Numbered from the stretch's first letter, positions 43,525 through 53,109 are shown. The stretch is 64,000 bases of DNA from Flavicella sp965243265 (GCA_965243265.1 CBDEUL010000003.1:28814-92813); one strand, 5' to 3'. Notes: generated from the letters alone by a model not told the origin. Numbers and translations are program-made.

Positions 43525-44337
43525 TTAAATGGCTTTTGATGAAGTAAGTGTACTAAGTGTGGTGCCAGCATATAGGGTTGCTTTTTCGTTTCTTGAAAAT
43601 CCAATTAAGCAGATGCCGAATTCTTTGGCATAATCTACCGCTAAAGAAGAGCAGGCAGAGATAGCTACAATGGTGCCTATTTTGGCAAAAAATGCTTTGG
43701 AGATTATTTCATAAGAAACTCTACCACTTACCAATAAAAAAGAACCCTCTTTTAGTTGTTTTTGGTTTAATAGTGTGCCTATACATTTATCTACTGCATT
43801 GTGTCTTCCAATATCTTCTTGGAGGGTTATTAAATTGTATTTTTTGTTAAAAACAGCTGCGGCATGAGAACCTCCAGTCAATTCAAAAGTATGTTGGTGT
43901 GTACGCATTGTGGCGAACATTGTAGACAGTTTTTGAAGATCTAGTTTTGGGGTGTTCTGTAGCTTTTTTCCTGAAGTATTAAAATCATCTAATTTTTGTT
44001 TTCCACAGATACCACATGAAGAAACAGAGAGTAAAGAGCGTTTATTTAAATAGCCTTTGCCTATTTTTTCTGAAGGTATGGTAACGTTTATAGTCGAAAA
44101 TCCGTTTTTGTGATTTTCTATGATGGTAAGCTCTAAAGGAGTGTTGTTTTTATAAATATCCTCAACATATAATAAGCCTCTAATTAATTGAAAATCATTA
44201 CCAGGTGTACGCATAATTACGGTAAAAGGTTCTTTGTTGATTTGAATTTCTAGAGGGGCTTCAACTACTAAAAAGTCATTTATTAAAGTGCTGTTATCCG
44301 CATTTCCCTTAAGTCCTTCGTAAATGGAGGTTTGCAT
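43525..44337 (-). CDS. fdhD: Sulfurtransferase FdhD, formate dehydrogenase accessory protein
   Basis: A 270-residue protein that sulfurates the molybdopterin cofactor of formate dehydrogenases. The catalytic pair is in SSCGICGKQ (about residues 111-119, CxxC). The nucleotide/cofactor region DIGRHNAVDKCIGTLL (about 176-191) and FLLVSGRVSYEIISKA (about 199-214) are diagnostic. It sits 2 nt upstream of the FdhF/YdeP gene, so the pair is co-translated. Its presence implies a sulfurated Mo enzyme is made. Confidence 0.92.
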   Translation of the reverse strand: MQTSIYEGLKGNADNSTLINDFLVVEAPLEIQINKEPFTVIMRTPGNDFQLIRGLLYVEDIYKNNTPLELTIIENHKNGFSTINVTIPSEKIGKGYLNKRSLLSVSSCGICGKQKLDDFNTSGKKLQNTPKLDLQKLSTMFATMRTHQHTFELTGGSHAAAVFNKKYNLITLQEDIGRHNAVDKCIGTLLNQKQLKEGSFLLVSGRVSYEIISKAFFAKIGTIVAISACSSLAVDYAKEFGICLIGFSRNEKATLYAGTTLSTLTSSKAI

Positions 44338-44408
44338 GTTACAATTGTTGTTTGTAGTAAATGTAAAGAAATAGTGTGAGTTTAATAAGAGAAATTTTAG
44401 GGATAAAA

Positions 44409-44434
44409 AAAGAGCCTTATAATTAAGGCTCTTT
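44409..44434 (-). terminator. Terminator after the acyl-CoA thioesterase gene
   Basis: Perfect 11-bp stem AAAGAGCCTTA / TAAGGCTCTTT with a TAAT loop, followed on the minus strand by a T7 tract. It lies 27 nt past the stop at 44461, before the fdhD gene. Confidence 0.85.
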
Positions 44435-44460
44435 AGGTACTGTTTTAAATTGTTTAGAGT

Positions 44461-45015
44461 TTAATCTTCTGCAAGTTCAATTTGAACATTGTGCTTTTTG
44501 ATTTCTTCTTTGTATTCTTCGTAAGAGAATTCGTTTTTATGAAAATCTTGTTTTCTTTTTCTTTTCATTTCTAAACGGTTTAAAGAACGAATAAATCTAC
44601 GAACTCCTTCCTTACTTGTAAGTTTTAGGGTAGGTACTTCAGCAGTAGTTCCGTCTTCATTTTTGGCAACCATTAAAAAGTAAGAAGAGTTACAGTGTTT
44701 TATTTCTCCTGTTTTTATATTTTCAGAAGTTACACGTATTCCTACAGTCATAGAACTTCTACCTACATAATTTACACGTGCTTTTAAAGTAAGTAATTCA
44801 CCTACTTCAACAGGATTTAAAAAATCTACCGTATTAATAGAGGCTGTTACACAATATTTACCAGAGTATTTTGAAGCACATGCAAATGCAATTTGATCCA
44901 TTAAATTCAGGATATATCCTCCATGGATTTTTCCGCTGAAATTGGAGTTTGAAGGAAGCATTAGTTCCGTAATTGTTATAGAAGAATCTTTCGATGTTTT
45001 AACAGGTTTAGACAT
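44461..45015 (-). CDS. Hotdog-fold acyl-CoA thioesterase
   Basis: A 184-residue protein of the YciA/BFIT-like hotdog family. The motif FSGKIHGGYILNLMDQIAFACASKYSG carries the catalytic-site residues (HGG...D), and the second beta sheet reads LTLKARVNYVGRSSMTVGIRVTSEN. A Lys/Arg-rich C-terminus follows. It hydrolyses acyl-CoA esters in the cytoplasm. It has its own terminator and no obvious operon partner. Confidence 0.85.
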   Translation of the reverse strand: MSKPVKTSKDSSITITELMLPSNSNFSGKIHGGYILNLMDQIAFACASKYSGKYCVTASINTVDFLNPVEVGELLTLKARVNYVGRSSMTVGIRVTSENIKTGEIKHCNSSYFLMVAKNEDGTTAEVPTLKLTSKEGVRRFIRSLNRLEMKRKRKQDFHKNEFSYEEYKEEIKKHNVQIELAED

Positions 45016-45215
45016 GTGTTTTCGTATTTTGTTTCTACAAAAATAGCGATTATATGTACTTGTTTTTAGTTTAAATGCCGAAGGGCTTAAGATTCACGAG
45101 AATGAAAAATTACATTGCAGATAATTCAATGAAACTTATTTTAGATAGGTGTTTTTTGTGAATTTTTAATCGATTTATTTAAAACCTTTGAATAAAATGT
45201 AATTAATTTTCTGTT

Positions 45216-46394
45216 TTAGGCTTTGGAACAGATTAAAACAATATGCTCATTTTGTAGGTTGGTAGTAAAGAATAGGTATTGGTTTCCGCCGTCTTTAAAC
45301 TTTGTTTTCTTTCTAATTTGGGCAACTGTTTCAGGGAAATTTCTAATGGTAATATTGGCTTTTTTTGAAGGAATTAATTTAGCCAATTGCTTTTTGTTGT
45401 AAGGTAATATATGTTCTATTTTAAAGCTTCTACCCGGAAATTCTTTTAGCAATTCATTAGAGGTGTATAGGTGTGTGTGTTGGTGTAATTTATCAATTTG
45501 TAATTGAGCGGAAACTTCTTGGAAAGCTCCCGATTTTAAAATGGCAGCATTGGGTTCGTATAAAAACTGTTGTGGTTCGTTATAGGTTGCCAATTCTTGG
45601 TTTCCGTATGTAAAATCAAATGCTTGAGACGTTTTACTTTGTAAGTTTACTGTTTTTATTTGAATAGGAGCTGTGTAGTCTTTTTCTAATAAGAACAACA
45701 GTTCTTTTACTTCGTTTTGTACAGCTAGTACATGTATTTCTTTTACATATTTAAGTTCGTTAATAGTGCTGGTAATATCTAAAATTGGAGAGTTTTTGAT
45801 AAGAATATTACTACTGTATTGAAATAACGTATCTAGGTTTTCGGGTACATTTGGCAAGCAATCGTTTAATAAAAACACTTTTCCTTTGGCATCGTTTCTT
45901 CTAGAGGGGTCTATATATATCCAATCGTATTTGTTATTGTTTGTTTGAAGATACTCCAAACTATCTCCAGTTACGGTTTTGATATTTTGTATTCCAAAGT
46001 TGGTATTGTTATGCTTTACCAATTCTGAGAGCGATGTGTTTAGTTCACAATGGGCAACGTTTTTTATTTGTTTTGAAAAATAGAGGCAGTCTACTCCAAA
46101 GCCACCAGTTAAATCAATCAAAGAATTTCCTTGAACTAAATTGGCTTTGTATTGTGCCGTTGCTTCTGATGAGGTTTGCTCAAGGTTTACTTTAGGAGGA
46201 AAAAGAATGTTTGAACTCTGAAACCATAGGGGTAACTTTTTAGAACATTTTTGTTTTCCTTCAATTTGTTGTGCTATTTCTTGAATGCTAACTTCTGAAA
46301 AAGGGCTTCCTTTTAAAATTAACTTGGTAAGGTTTGCTTCTAGGTTTTTTTGAATAAAACTTTGAACATCGGGATGTAAAATAGCTTTGTTCAA
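45216..46394 (-). CDS. SAM-dependent methyltransferase with THUMP-like domain
   Basis: A 392-residue protein typical of Bacteroidota. The SAM fold has GNSLIDLTGGFGVDCLYFSK-type motif I (LIDLTGGFGVDCLYFS around 92-107) and the acidic catalytic motif WIYIDPSRR (about 158-166, DPSRR). The C-terminal THUMP-like part reads IRNFPETVAQIRKKTKFKDG. It is probably an RNA methyltransferase. It lies 5 nt before the AI-2E-type transporter on the same strand. Confidence 0.8.
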   Translation of the reverse strand: MNKAILHPDVQSFIQKNLEANLTKLILKGSPFSEVSIQEIAQQIEGKQKCSKKLPLWFQSSNILFPPKVNLEQTSSEATAQYKANLVQGNSLIDLTGGFGVDCLYFSKQIKNVAHCELNTSLSELVKHNNTNFGIQNIKTVTGDSLEYLQTNNNKYDWIYIDPSRRNDAKGKVFLLNDCLPNVPENLDTLFQYSSNILIKNSPILDITSTINELKYVKEIHVLAVQNEVKELLFLLEKDYTAPIQIKTVNLQSKTSQAFDFTYGNQELATYNEPQQFLYEPNAAILKSGAFQEVSAQLQIDKLHQHTHLYTSNELLKEFPGRSFKIEHILPYNKKQLAKLIPSKKANITIRNFPETVAQIRKKTKFKDGGNQYLFFTTNLQNEHIVLICSKA

Positions 46395-46399
46395 AATAG

Positions 46400-47485
46400 T
46401 TATAAGTCTTTAGTTAGTGATTTTACAATCTTATTATCAGACAAAAACTCTTTTAGAATTACTTTTAAGGCAGTGTATGTTGGTACGGCAATTACCATTC
46501 CGGTAACTCCAAATAACAATCCTCCAATAATAATAATTAAAAAGATTTCTAATGGGTGCGATTTTACACTTTTTGAAAAGATATACGGTTGACTGAAGAA
46601 GTTGTCTATTAACTGAGCAAATAGATATCCCATCATTACATAAAAAGTTGTAGACGATTCACTATAGTCAATAGCAGTACTGCTTAAGCCTTCAGAAATA
46701 GTTAATACAAACATTAAAAGACCTCCAATCATAGGTCCTATATATGGAATTAGGTTTAAGAAAGCACATAGAAAGGCAATTACTACGGCGTTTTCTATAC
46801 CAAAAATAAGGAGTACAGTTGTGTAAATGATGAATAGAATACTAATTTGAAAAACAAGTCCTACAAAATACCTTGATAATAAGTCTTTGATTTTTGATAG
46901 TGAATTTTCAATACGTTCTGAACTTTTATCAGGAATCAAAGCAAACAAACTGTTGTGTAAAATTTGGTTGTCTTTCATTAAGAAAAAAGTGATAAATAAA
47001 ATAGAAAAGAGTCCAATACTAAACGATCCAATACCACTTATGATAGAGTTGAATATATCTGGAATATGCTTAAAGTTTGAAATCAAATCTAGGTTTTTAA
47101 GCTCTTCTAACATGTTGATACCTCTTTTAGATAAAAACAGGTTTACCTCTGCAATAACTTTTTGAATGGTTTCTTTATACTGTGCAGTGTCTAGAAGGGA
47201 AAGGTTTTGCCCTTGTTTGGCTATTAGGGGAATAAATAAGCCAATTAAGCCAAAAACAATCAAAACAAATAAACTCATTGTAATCACTACAGAAACCGTA
47301 TTGGGTAGTTTTAATTTGTTATTAAGAACTTTTAAAACAGGGCGTAGTATCAATGTAATTACAGCCGCAATAACGAGGTATACAATTACTGATTGTATTT
47401 TGACTAAGAAAAATAAGAATAGTAATATTCCCGTAACAATTAGTAATGCTCTTATAATTCCGTTCGCAATTGTTTTTGAGTTCAT
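46400..47485 (-). CDS. AI-2E family transporter (UPF0118)
   Basis: A 361-residue inner-membrane protein with about eight helices. The typical C-terminal pattern is AFLNLIPYIGPMIGGLLMFVLTI and PLEIFLIIIIGGLLFGVTGMVIAVP (about 310-334). The family includes exporters of autoinducer-2 and Na+/H+ antiporters, so the substrate is open. It is 5 nt from the THUMP-like methyltransferase gene and 54 nt from AcpH. Confidence 0.82.
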   Translation of the reverse strand: MNSKTIANGIIRALLIVTGILLFLFFLVKIQSVIVYLVIAAVITLILRPVLKVLNNKLKLPNTVSVVITMSLFVLIVFGLIGLFIPLIAKQGQNLSLLDTAQYKETIQKVIAEVNLFLSKRGINMLEELKNLDLISNFKHIPDIFNSIISGIGSFSIGLFSILFITFFLMKDNQILHNSLFALIPDKSSERIENSLSKIKDLLSRYFVGLVFQISILFIIYTTVLLIFGIENAVVIAFLCAFLNLIPYIGPMIGGLLMFVLTISEGLSSTAIDYSESSTTFYVMMGYLFAQLIDNFFSQPYIFSKSVKSHPLEIFLIIIIGGLLFGVTGMVIAVPTYTALKVILKEFLSDNKIVKSLTKDL

Positions 47486-47538
47486 AGGTTTGTTTTTGTA
47501 ATTTTTTGAGGTTACAATATTAATGAAAAAGAGGGGTA

Positions 47539-48135
47539 TTATTTTTGTGAATTCATTTTTTCTAAGAAGTCATCAGAAAAATACATAAGCTCTTTAAAAA
47601 ACGATGTAAAGTCTTGTTCAAAAAGGTCGTAGTGTTGCTCTAGGTCAAATTTAGCCAAGTCCATTTGAGCAATTCCTTTGGTGCGCTTGTTCATGCCCCA
47701 TAAAATTTTAGAAATACCTTCTACAGTTTGGTAGTTATACAACCAATTTTGTTCTTTCATAAAGGGTAATAAATACTGTGTTTTTTCAGGGAGTATACTG
47801 TAGTGATCTGTAAGAATTTGATAGGTATCTTGTGTAAATGAATCTAAGGTAGAGTTGGCATATTGTTGCCAGTTTTTAGCCAGGTAATGATCGTAAATAA
47901 TATCAATAATTACAGCCTTAAAATGTCCATATTTTGGGTCGAGTCTTCGTTTGCTAATTTTTACAATATCATGAGTATCTGTAAAAGTGTCAATGGCTCT
48001 GTGGTGTATAATTCCATTTTGCACACCTATGGGAAGGTGTTTGTAGTTTTTCCCTTTTATAGCATCTGCAATAAAGTTTCCAATTTTTTCATGAGGATCG
48101 TTTTTTGCTAAATAAAGGTGTGCTAAAAAATTCAT
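47539..48135 (-). CDS. acpH: Acyl carrier protein phosphodiesterase AcpH (DUF479)
   Basis: A 198-residue protein from ATG 48133-48135; the family start MNFLAHLYLA supports this over the earlier ATG. Further hallmarks are GNFIADAIKG (about 18-27), the HHRAIDTFTDTH metal-ligand region and FKAVIIDIIYDHYLAKNW. AcpH removes the phosphopantetheine prosthetic group from ACP. It is a single gene with a terminator on the far side. Confidence 0.88.
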   Translation of the reverse strand: MNFLAHLYLAKNDPHEKIGNFIADAIKGKNYKHLPIGVQNGIIHHRAIDTFTDTHDIVKISKRRLDPKYGHFKAVIIDIIYDHYLAKNWQQYANSTLDSFTQDTYQILTDHYSILPEKTQYLLPFMKEQNWLYNYQTVEGISKILWGMNKRTKGIAQMDLAKFDLEQHYDLFEQDFTSFFKELMYFSDDFLEKMNSQK

Positions 48136-48163
48136 AGATGGAAGATACAATTTTAATGATAAA

Positions 48164-48194
48164 AAACGCTTATTCTTTTACTGAATAAGCGTTT
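48164..48194 (-). terminator. Terminator after the PepSY membrane protein gene
   Basis: Perfect 12-bp stem AAACGCTTATTC / GAATAAGCGTTT with a 7-base loop and a T-rich tail on the minus strand. It lies 9 nt past the stop at 48204. Confidence 0.85.
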
Positions 48195-48203
48195 CGTTTT
48201 GGG

Positions 48204-49319
48204 TTATTTCTTTTTATAATTTCGTCCATACCAGAGCAATATTCCTGTAATGGGTAAACTGGCGATTAATAGGCTGCTAATAAAAGCAATTATTTTTCCT
48301 GTAAGTCCTCCAATAGCACCTATATGTATGTCGTAATTCATACGAAGAATTTTGTCTGCTAATTTTGCGTCTTTGTATTTTCCGTAAATACCAGTTGTTT
48401 CAATTTCTTCTAAGGTGTTCTGATCAAAAAAACGAAAATCAGAGTCATAAAATAATCCTTTAGTGTTAGAGATTTCAATATAAATACTTTCATTTTTTGT
48501 GTGGGGATAGTGTAGCTCGAAACTTTCGGCGTTTGGCAATTCTTTTTGTAAGATTGGAATAATTTTGTCAATAGCGGCTATAGGTAAACTATCAGTCGAA
48601 TTCGTATTGTTTTTAGGAATTTCAAATTGAATTTCTTTTTCTCCTCCAGAGGATTTATAAACGATGTATTGTAGCCAATCATATGACATTATAGCTCCTG
48701 TAAAAGCAAGGATTAGGGCAAAGGAACAGATGTAAAAGCCAACGATAGAGTGTAAATCAAAATTTTTACGTTTCCATTTGGTGCTTTTTTTCCAATCAAA
48801 TTTTAATCTGTTTTTTAGGTTCTTTCTTTTTTTAGGAAGCCATAATATAAAGCCAGAAATGGTAATAAGGATAAAGATAAGTACAGAAATTCCTATAATT
48901 TGCTCACCTATTTCTTTAGGAAGCCATAAGTGTGTATGCCCTTTTAAAACAAAAGCAAAAAATCCAGAAAGGTGATCGTCAATCTGAATTATGTTACCTG
49001 TGTTTGGGTGTACAAATATACTTTGGTAAAATTCAGGTGCTTCATTGTAAAAAATGACCTCTAGAGCATCGTCTGCTTTTTTGTATACAACACCATGAAT
49101 GTCATTTTTAGGAAAAATACCTTCTACAGCTTTTTTTACTTCTGTAGGTGTGAGTACCTTTTTACTTACGGGAGTTATTTTTTTATAAGAATTGTAAAGA
49201 CTTTCAATTTCTTCTTTAAAAACCCAACAACTTCCTGTAGTGGCTACAATAAAAACAACCAGTCCTGTAGCAAGTCCTAAAATTTTATGTAGTTTGAAAA
49301 TAACTTTTTTGAACTTCAT
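48204..49319 (-). CDS. PepSY-associated TM-helix protein (siderophore-linked ferric reductase type)
   Basis: A 371-residue inner-membrane protein with four helices. The start FKLHKILGLATGLVVFIVATTGSCWVFKEEIE and the conserved His-containing helix RKNFDLHSIVGFYICSFALILAFTGAIMSYDW define PepSY-TM proteins. Periplasmic PepSY segments lie between the helices. Family members are often next to ferric-siderophore receptors and may act as ferric reductases. It is 13 nt after the TonB-receptor gene, so it is probably Fur-regulated too. Confidence 0.85.
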   Translation of the reverse strand: MKFKKVIFKLHKILGLATGLVVFIVATTGSCWVFKEEIESLYNSYKKITPVSKKVLTPTEVKKAVEGIFPKNDIHGVVYKKADDALEVIFYNEAPEFYQSIFVHPNTGNIIQIDDHLSGFFAFVLKGHTHLWLPKEIGEQIIGISVLIFILITISGFILWLPKKRKNLKNRLKFDWKKSTKWKRKNFDLHSIVGFYICSFALILAFTGAIMSYDWLQYIVYKSSGGEKEIQFEIPKNNTNSTDSLPIAAIDKIIPILQKELPNAESFELHYPHTKNESIYIEISNTKGLFYDSDFRFFDQNTLEEIETTGIYGKYKDAKLADKILRMNYDIHIGAIGGLTGKIIAFISSLLIASLPITGILLWYGRNYKKK

Positions 49320-49332
49320 ATTTATGTAAGCC

Positions 49333-51726
49333 TTAAAACTTATAGGTGAAATTTGCCAATAGGGCTCTTGGTGTTTGTGGATTTATGGTAGTCCACCCTT
49401 TGTAGTATTCTTTGTTAAAGACATTGTTTAATTTTAACCCAATTCTATAGGTGTCTGCTTGATAAAAAACAGAGGCATTGGCAATAGTATATGCAGGTAA
49501 AATAAATTCTCCAGTTGATTCATAGTTGATAGCGTAGGCATCACTAGCCCCATTAAACCCTACACCAAAACCGTATCCATTTAGTTTCCCTTCTTGGAAT
49601 TCGTAGTTAGCCCAAAAGTTGTATAGCATGTCTGCACCAGCTTCAAGTGGTCTTCTGTTTAAGATTTCGGTATTGTCAGATTTTGTGGTTTCACTATAGT
49701 TGTTGCTAAATCCAGCGTGTATGTCTAATCCTTTAAAAGGGTTGGCATTGATTTCAAGTTCAACCCCTTGACTAATTACTTCTCCTCCTTGTATTTTATT
49801 AAATGGAGAATCAGGATCTGTAATAACTCTATCTGTTACTTTAATATCGTAATAACTAACAGTAGCATTTAACTTATTTTTAAACAGGTTGGTTTTAAAT
49901 CCAATTTCTATCTGATTGGCTTGTTCTGGCTTAAATGATTTTAATTCTTGAGGACCTTCATTAGGATCTCCTACTAATTGTGGAGCTACATTTGTAAAAC
50001 CATTTTGATAATTTGTAAAAACAGATAATTTTCCTTGTATAGGTTGGTATATCAAACCAAATTTAGGGGAAAGTGTTGTTTGGTTGTAATCATCGTCACT
50101 TGTTGTAATATCTCCATCATTTTCAAACCTATCCAGACGTACCCCTACCATTGCAGAAAAGTTATTGGTGAAGTTAAGTACATCAGATGCATATAGGCTA
50201 TATACTTCATTTTGTGCTTTAGAATTTATGACATCCTTATCTGCTAAAGCTTCATCTACAGCAGGAGTGGATAAAGGACGGTCTGGACCAACGATATTAC
50301 CTTCTGGAGTTACATTTCCGTAAACAGCATAACCAGTACTATTGTCAACTACCGTGGTAGAAAAATAATCTACTCCGATAACCATTCTATTTCTGATAGA
50401 GGCAATTTTAAAGTCTCCGATAAAATTTTGTTGTATATCTGTTGTTTGTGTATTAGAGTTTTGTTTGTTTATTGATCGGGTAAATGTATCATTCCCTAAA
50501 ATACCATAGTCAAATAAATAATGATAGTAACCGCTAGTAGAAGTAGCGCTTTTGGAAACTATAGTTTGAGATTTCCAAGCATCTGTAATTTTATAATCCA
50601 TTTCAACTCTATAATTTTGAGTTGGGTTTAAAAGGGTTAAATCATTGCTAGTAAATGATAATTTGTTGTTGTAATTTAATTCATCAAGGTTTTTTGATTC
50701 TGTAGGTGCACTTCGGTTTAAAAATAAAAAGGTAGGATTGGTTTGTTCTGCCTGTGTAATTTCTCCATAGAATGAAAAAGAAAGTTTGTTGTTTACTTTA
50801 TAAGATAAGGAAGGGGCTACAAAGAATGATTTCCTAAACCCTGCATCTTGAAAACTTTGTTCTGTAAAATAAGAGGTGTTCAGCCTAAAGTACATGGTTT
50901 TTTCTTCGTTAAGGGCTGTATTAAAATCTCCAGTAATTTGATTCAATCCAAAAGATCCAGTAGTGTAGGACAGTTGTCCACCAGTTCCTATATAGGGTTT
51001 TTTGGTAACCACGTTTATCAATCCTCCGTAAGAACTAACAGTACTTCCGAATAGAGTAGCAGATGGTCCTTTTAAAACCTCAATACGTTCAATATTTGCT
51101 GCATTGATGGTTCCATTTGTCAAACCAGGCATTCCGTTAACCAATTGTGGTTGTACAGAAAAACCTCTTAATGAATAATAACCAGCACCGTCACCACCTC
51201 GTCCAGTAGAGGTCCATAGGCTTTGCATTCCAGCAGTATTTTTTAAGGCATCGTCAAAATTGGTAATTATTTGAGATTCTATAAGCTCTGTGGTAATTGT
51301 AGAGTAAACCTGTGGGTTTTCAATATCTTTTAGTGGAAGTTTGGATACATAGGCGGTTTCTTTTCTAGAGAATCTATTGGCTCTGTTTCCTTTTATTACT
51401 ATTTCATTTAAGATTTCATTTCCTTCGTATAAAACAATATGCTTTAAGTTTATCTGTTCATTTTCTTGAATAGAAAATTGAATTTCTTTTGTTTTAAATC
51501 CAAGGTAAGAGATTGTTAAAATATAACTCCCTTTCTTGATGTTGTTGATGCGAAAAGTACCGTTAGAGTCGGTTAATGTACCTAGTAGTGTGTTTTTAAT
51601 GATGATGTTAACGTCGCGTAATTCAGTATTTTTATTGTCTGTAATTTGTCCTTGAATACTTCCTTTTTGTGAATAGCTTAGGCTTACTGTGAGTAGTAGC
51701 GTAAATATTGTTATGATTTTTTTCAT
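49333..51726 (-). CDS. TonB-dependent siderophore receptor
   Basis: A 797-residue outer-membrane receptor (signal MKKIITIFTLLLTVSLSYSQ). A CarboxypepD-reg-like domain (about 22-108, GSIQGQITDNKNTELRDVNI) is followed by the TonB plug (about 130-240; GYYSLRGFSVQPQLVNGMPGL, IERIEVLKGPSATLFG) and a 22-strand barrel ending RALLANFTYKF. The plug pattern is that of FhuE/FpvA-like ferric-siderophore receptors. It is preceded by a TTTG/TTG - TAnnTTTG promoter and a Fur-like palindrome, which supports iron-responsive control. It leads the PepSY gene. Confidence 0.9.
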   Translation of the reverse strand: MKKIITIFTLLLTVSLSYSQKGSIQGQITDNKNTELRDVNIIIKNTLLGTLTDSNGTFRINNIKKGSYILTISYLGFKTKEIQFSIQENEQINLKHIVLYEGNEILNEIVIKGNRANRFSRKETAYVSKLPLKDIENPQVYSTITTELIESQIITNFDDALKNTAGMQSLWTSTGRGGDGAGYYSLRGFSVQPQLVNGMPGLTNGTINAANIERIEVLKGPSATLFGSTVSSYGGLINVVTKKPYIGTGGQLSYTTGSFGLNQITGDFNTALNEEKTMYFRLNTSYFTEQSFQDAGFRKSFFVAPSLSYKVNNKLSFSFYGEITQAEQTNPTFLFLNRSAPTESKNLDELNYNNKLSFTSNDLTLLNPTQNYRVEMDYKITDAWKSQTIVSKSATSTSGYYHYLFDYGILGNDTFTRSINKQNSNTQTTDIQQNFIGDFKIASIRNRMVIGVDYFSTTVVDNSTGYAVYGNVTPEGNIVGPDRPLSTPAVDEALADKDVINSKAQNEVYSLYASDVLNFTNNFSAMVGVRLDRFENDGDITTSDDDYNQTTLSPKFGLIYQPIQGKLSVFTNYQNGFTNVAPQLVGDPNEGPQELKSFKPEQANQIEIGFKTNLFKNKLNATVSYYDIKVTDRVITDPDSPFNKIQGGEVISQGVELEINANPFKGLDIHAGFSNNYSETTKSDNTEILNRRPLEAGADMLYNFWANYEFQEGKLNGYGFGVGFNGASDAYAINYESTGEFILPAYTIANASVFYQADTYRIGLKLNNVFNKEYYKGWTTINPQTPRALLANFTYKF

Positions 51727-51751
51727 TTGATTGTAGTTGAGTTTGTTGCAG

Positions 51752-51782
51752 CAAATGTATGGAAGGTGAATTTGTTTTGCAA
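51752..51782 (-). promoter_or_regulatory. Promoter of the TonB receptor gene
   Basis: On the minus strand TTG (51780-51782), a 20-bp spacer and TACATTTG (51752-51759) fit the Bacteroidota consensus (TTG, 19-21, TAnnTTTG). The expected start is about 51745, giving a leader of about 19 nt. Confidence 0.7.
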
Positions 51783-51784
51783 CT

Positions 51785-51807
51785 TTATTTAAAATAAATC
51801 TAAATAA
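51785..51807. promoter_or_regulatory. Fur-like operator
   Basis: TTATTTAAA then AATAA then TCTAAATAA forms an imperfect palindrome (8 of 9 positions in each arm paired). It resembles the AT-rich Fur boxes of Bacteroidota, and it lies just upstream of the -33 element of the TonB-receptor promoter. Confidence 0.55.
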
Positions 51808-51847
51808 GGAAATAAGGGGGCTGATGTAAAATGGTTTTTAAAACCAA

Positions 51848-51879
51848 AAAAGCTCTATAACATTTGTTATAGAGCTTTT
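51848..51879 (-). terminator. Terminator of dnaN
   Basis: Perfect 15-bp stem AAAAGCTCTATAACA / TGTTATAGAGCTTTT with a 2-base loop, followed on the minus strand by a T-rich tail. It lies 23 nt past the dnaN stop. Confidence 0.85.
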
Positions 51880-51901
51880 ATAATATTTTTTTTTAATACT
51901 T

Positions 51902-53020
51902 TTAATTATTTAGCATTACTGGCATTACGAGCATTGTAATTTGCTCTCCATCTTCACTTCCATCAACAGGAGTTAATATTCCTGCTCTATTAGGTAAAGA
52001 CATTTCTATTAATACCTCTTCTGAGCTTAAGTTGCTTAGCATTTCAGTTAAAAAACGAGAATTGAAACCTATCTGCATGTCGTCACCTTGATAGTCACAG
52101 TTTAGACGTTCGTCAGCTTTATTAGCGTAATCAATATCTTCAGCAGAAATGTTTAATTCTGTTCCTGCCATTTTTAAACGAATTTGATGTGTTGTTTTGC
52201 TAGAGAAAATAGAAACACGTTTGGTAGAGTTTAAGAAAGAAGCTCTATCAACAGTCAATCTATTAGGATTTTCTTTAGGTATTACAGCATCGTAATTAGG
52301 GTATTTACCATCAATTAAACGACATGTTAATACAATATTGTCAAAAACAAATTTAGCATTGGTGTTGTTATACTCAATGGTTACATCAACATCATTACTT
52401 CCTAAAATTCCTTTTAATAAGTTTAAAGGTTTTTTAGGCATGATAAATTCTGCAGTTTCATTTGCTACAATATCAGTACGTGTATATTTTACCAATTTGT
52501 GAGCATCTGTAGCTACAAAAGTTAGGTTTTCAGGGCTAAACTGGAAAAACACACCGCTCATTACGGGTCTTAAATCATCATTACCAGTAGCAAAGATAGT
52601 TTTAGAAATTGCACTTTCTAAGATTCCCGCAGGTATAATTGTAGCGCTTGGAGATTCTAAAGAAATTGTTTTAGGAAATTCTTCACCGTCAAAATATGCC
52701 ATGTCATATTTCCCTTGATCAGAACTGATTTCAATAGTGTTATTGTCTTCTGTTTTGAATGTTAAGGGTTGGTTTGGAAATGTTTTTAAAGTGTCCAAAA
52801 GTAATCTAGCAGAGATTGCTGCATTTCCAATAGATTCAGATTCAACATCAATAGTGCTTGTAATTGTTGTTTCTAAGTCTGAAGCTGAAATTTTAAGTTC
52901 GCCTTTATTTAATTCAAACAAAAAATTGTCTAGAATAGGCAATGTGTTGTTGTTGTTTATTACACCTCCAAGGATTTGAAGCTGTTTTAATAATTGTGAA
53001 CTTGATACAATAAATTTCAT
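51902..53020 (-). CDS. dnaN: DNA polymerase III beta subunit (sliding clamp)
   Basis: A 372-residue ring-shaped processivity factor of replication. Typical features: MKFIVSSSQLLKQLQILGGVI at the start, LPILDNFLFEL, the three similar domains and the central FATGNDDLRPVMSGVFFQF. The C-terminus ends MLVMPVMLNN, resembling the conserved MPM ending. Its length is exactly normal. It has its own promoter (53110-53140) and terminator, and is not next to dnaA here. It is intact, in contrast to the next gene. Confidence 0.97.
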   Translation of the reverse strand: MKFIVSSSQLLKQLQILGGVINNNNTLPILDNFLFELNKGELKISASDLETTITSTIDVESESIGNAAISARLLLDTLKTFPNQPLTFKTEDNNTIEISSDQGKYDMAYFDGEEFPKTISLESPSATIIPAGILESAISKTIFATGNDDLRPVMSGVFFQFSPENLTFVATDAHKLVKYTRTDIVANETAEFIMPKKPLNLLKGILGSNDVDVTIEYNNTNAKFVFDNIVLTCRLIDGKYPNYDAVIPKENPNRLTVDRASFLNSTKRVSIFSSKTTHQIRLKMAGTELNISAEDIDYANKADERLNCDYQGDDMQIGFNSRFLTEMLSNLSSEEVLIEMSLPNRAGILTPVDGSEDGEQITMLVMPVMLNN

Positions 53021-53109
53021 TTATATATTTTTTAATGCAATGGTTTTTTTCGTGAACTATGGCTAGTTCGATGTATATTTTCGTGAGTTATAGAAGAAAA
53101 TATGTCGAA

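Noticed and set aside
53021..53109. Riboswitch in the dnaN leader
   Set aside because: Two similar TCACGAAAA stretches occur but no conserved aptamer pattern; too weak to call.
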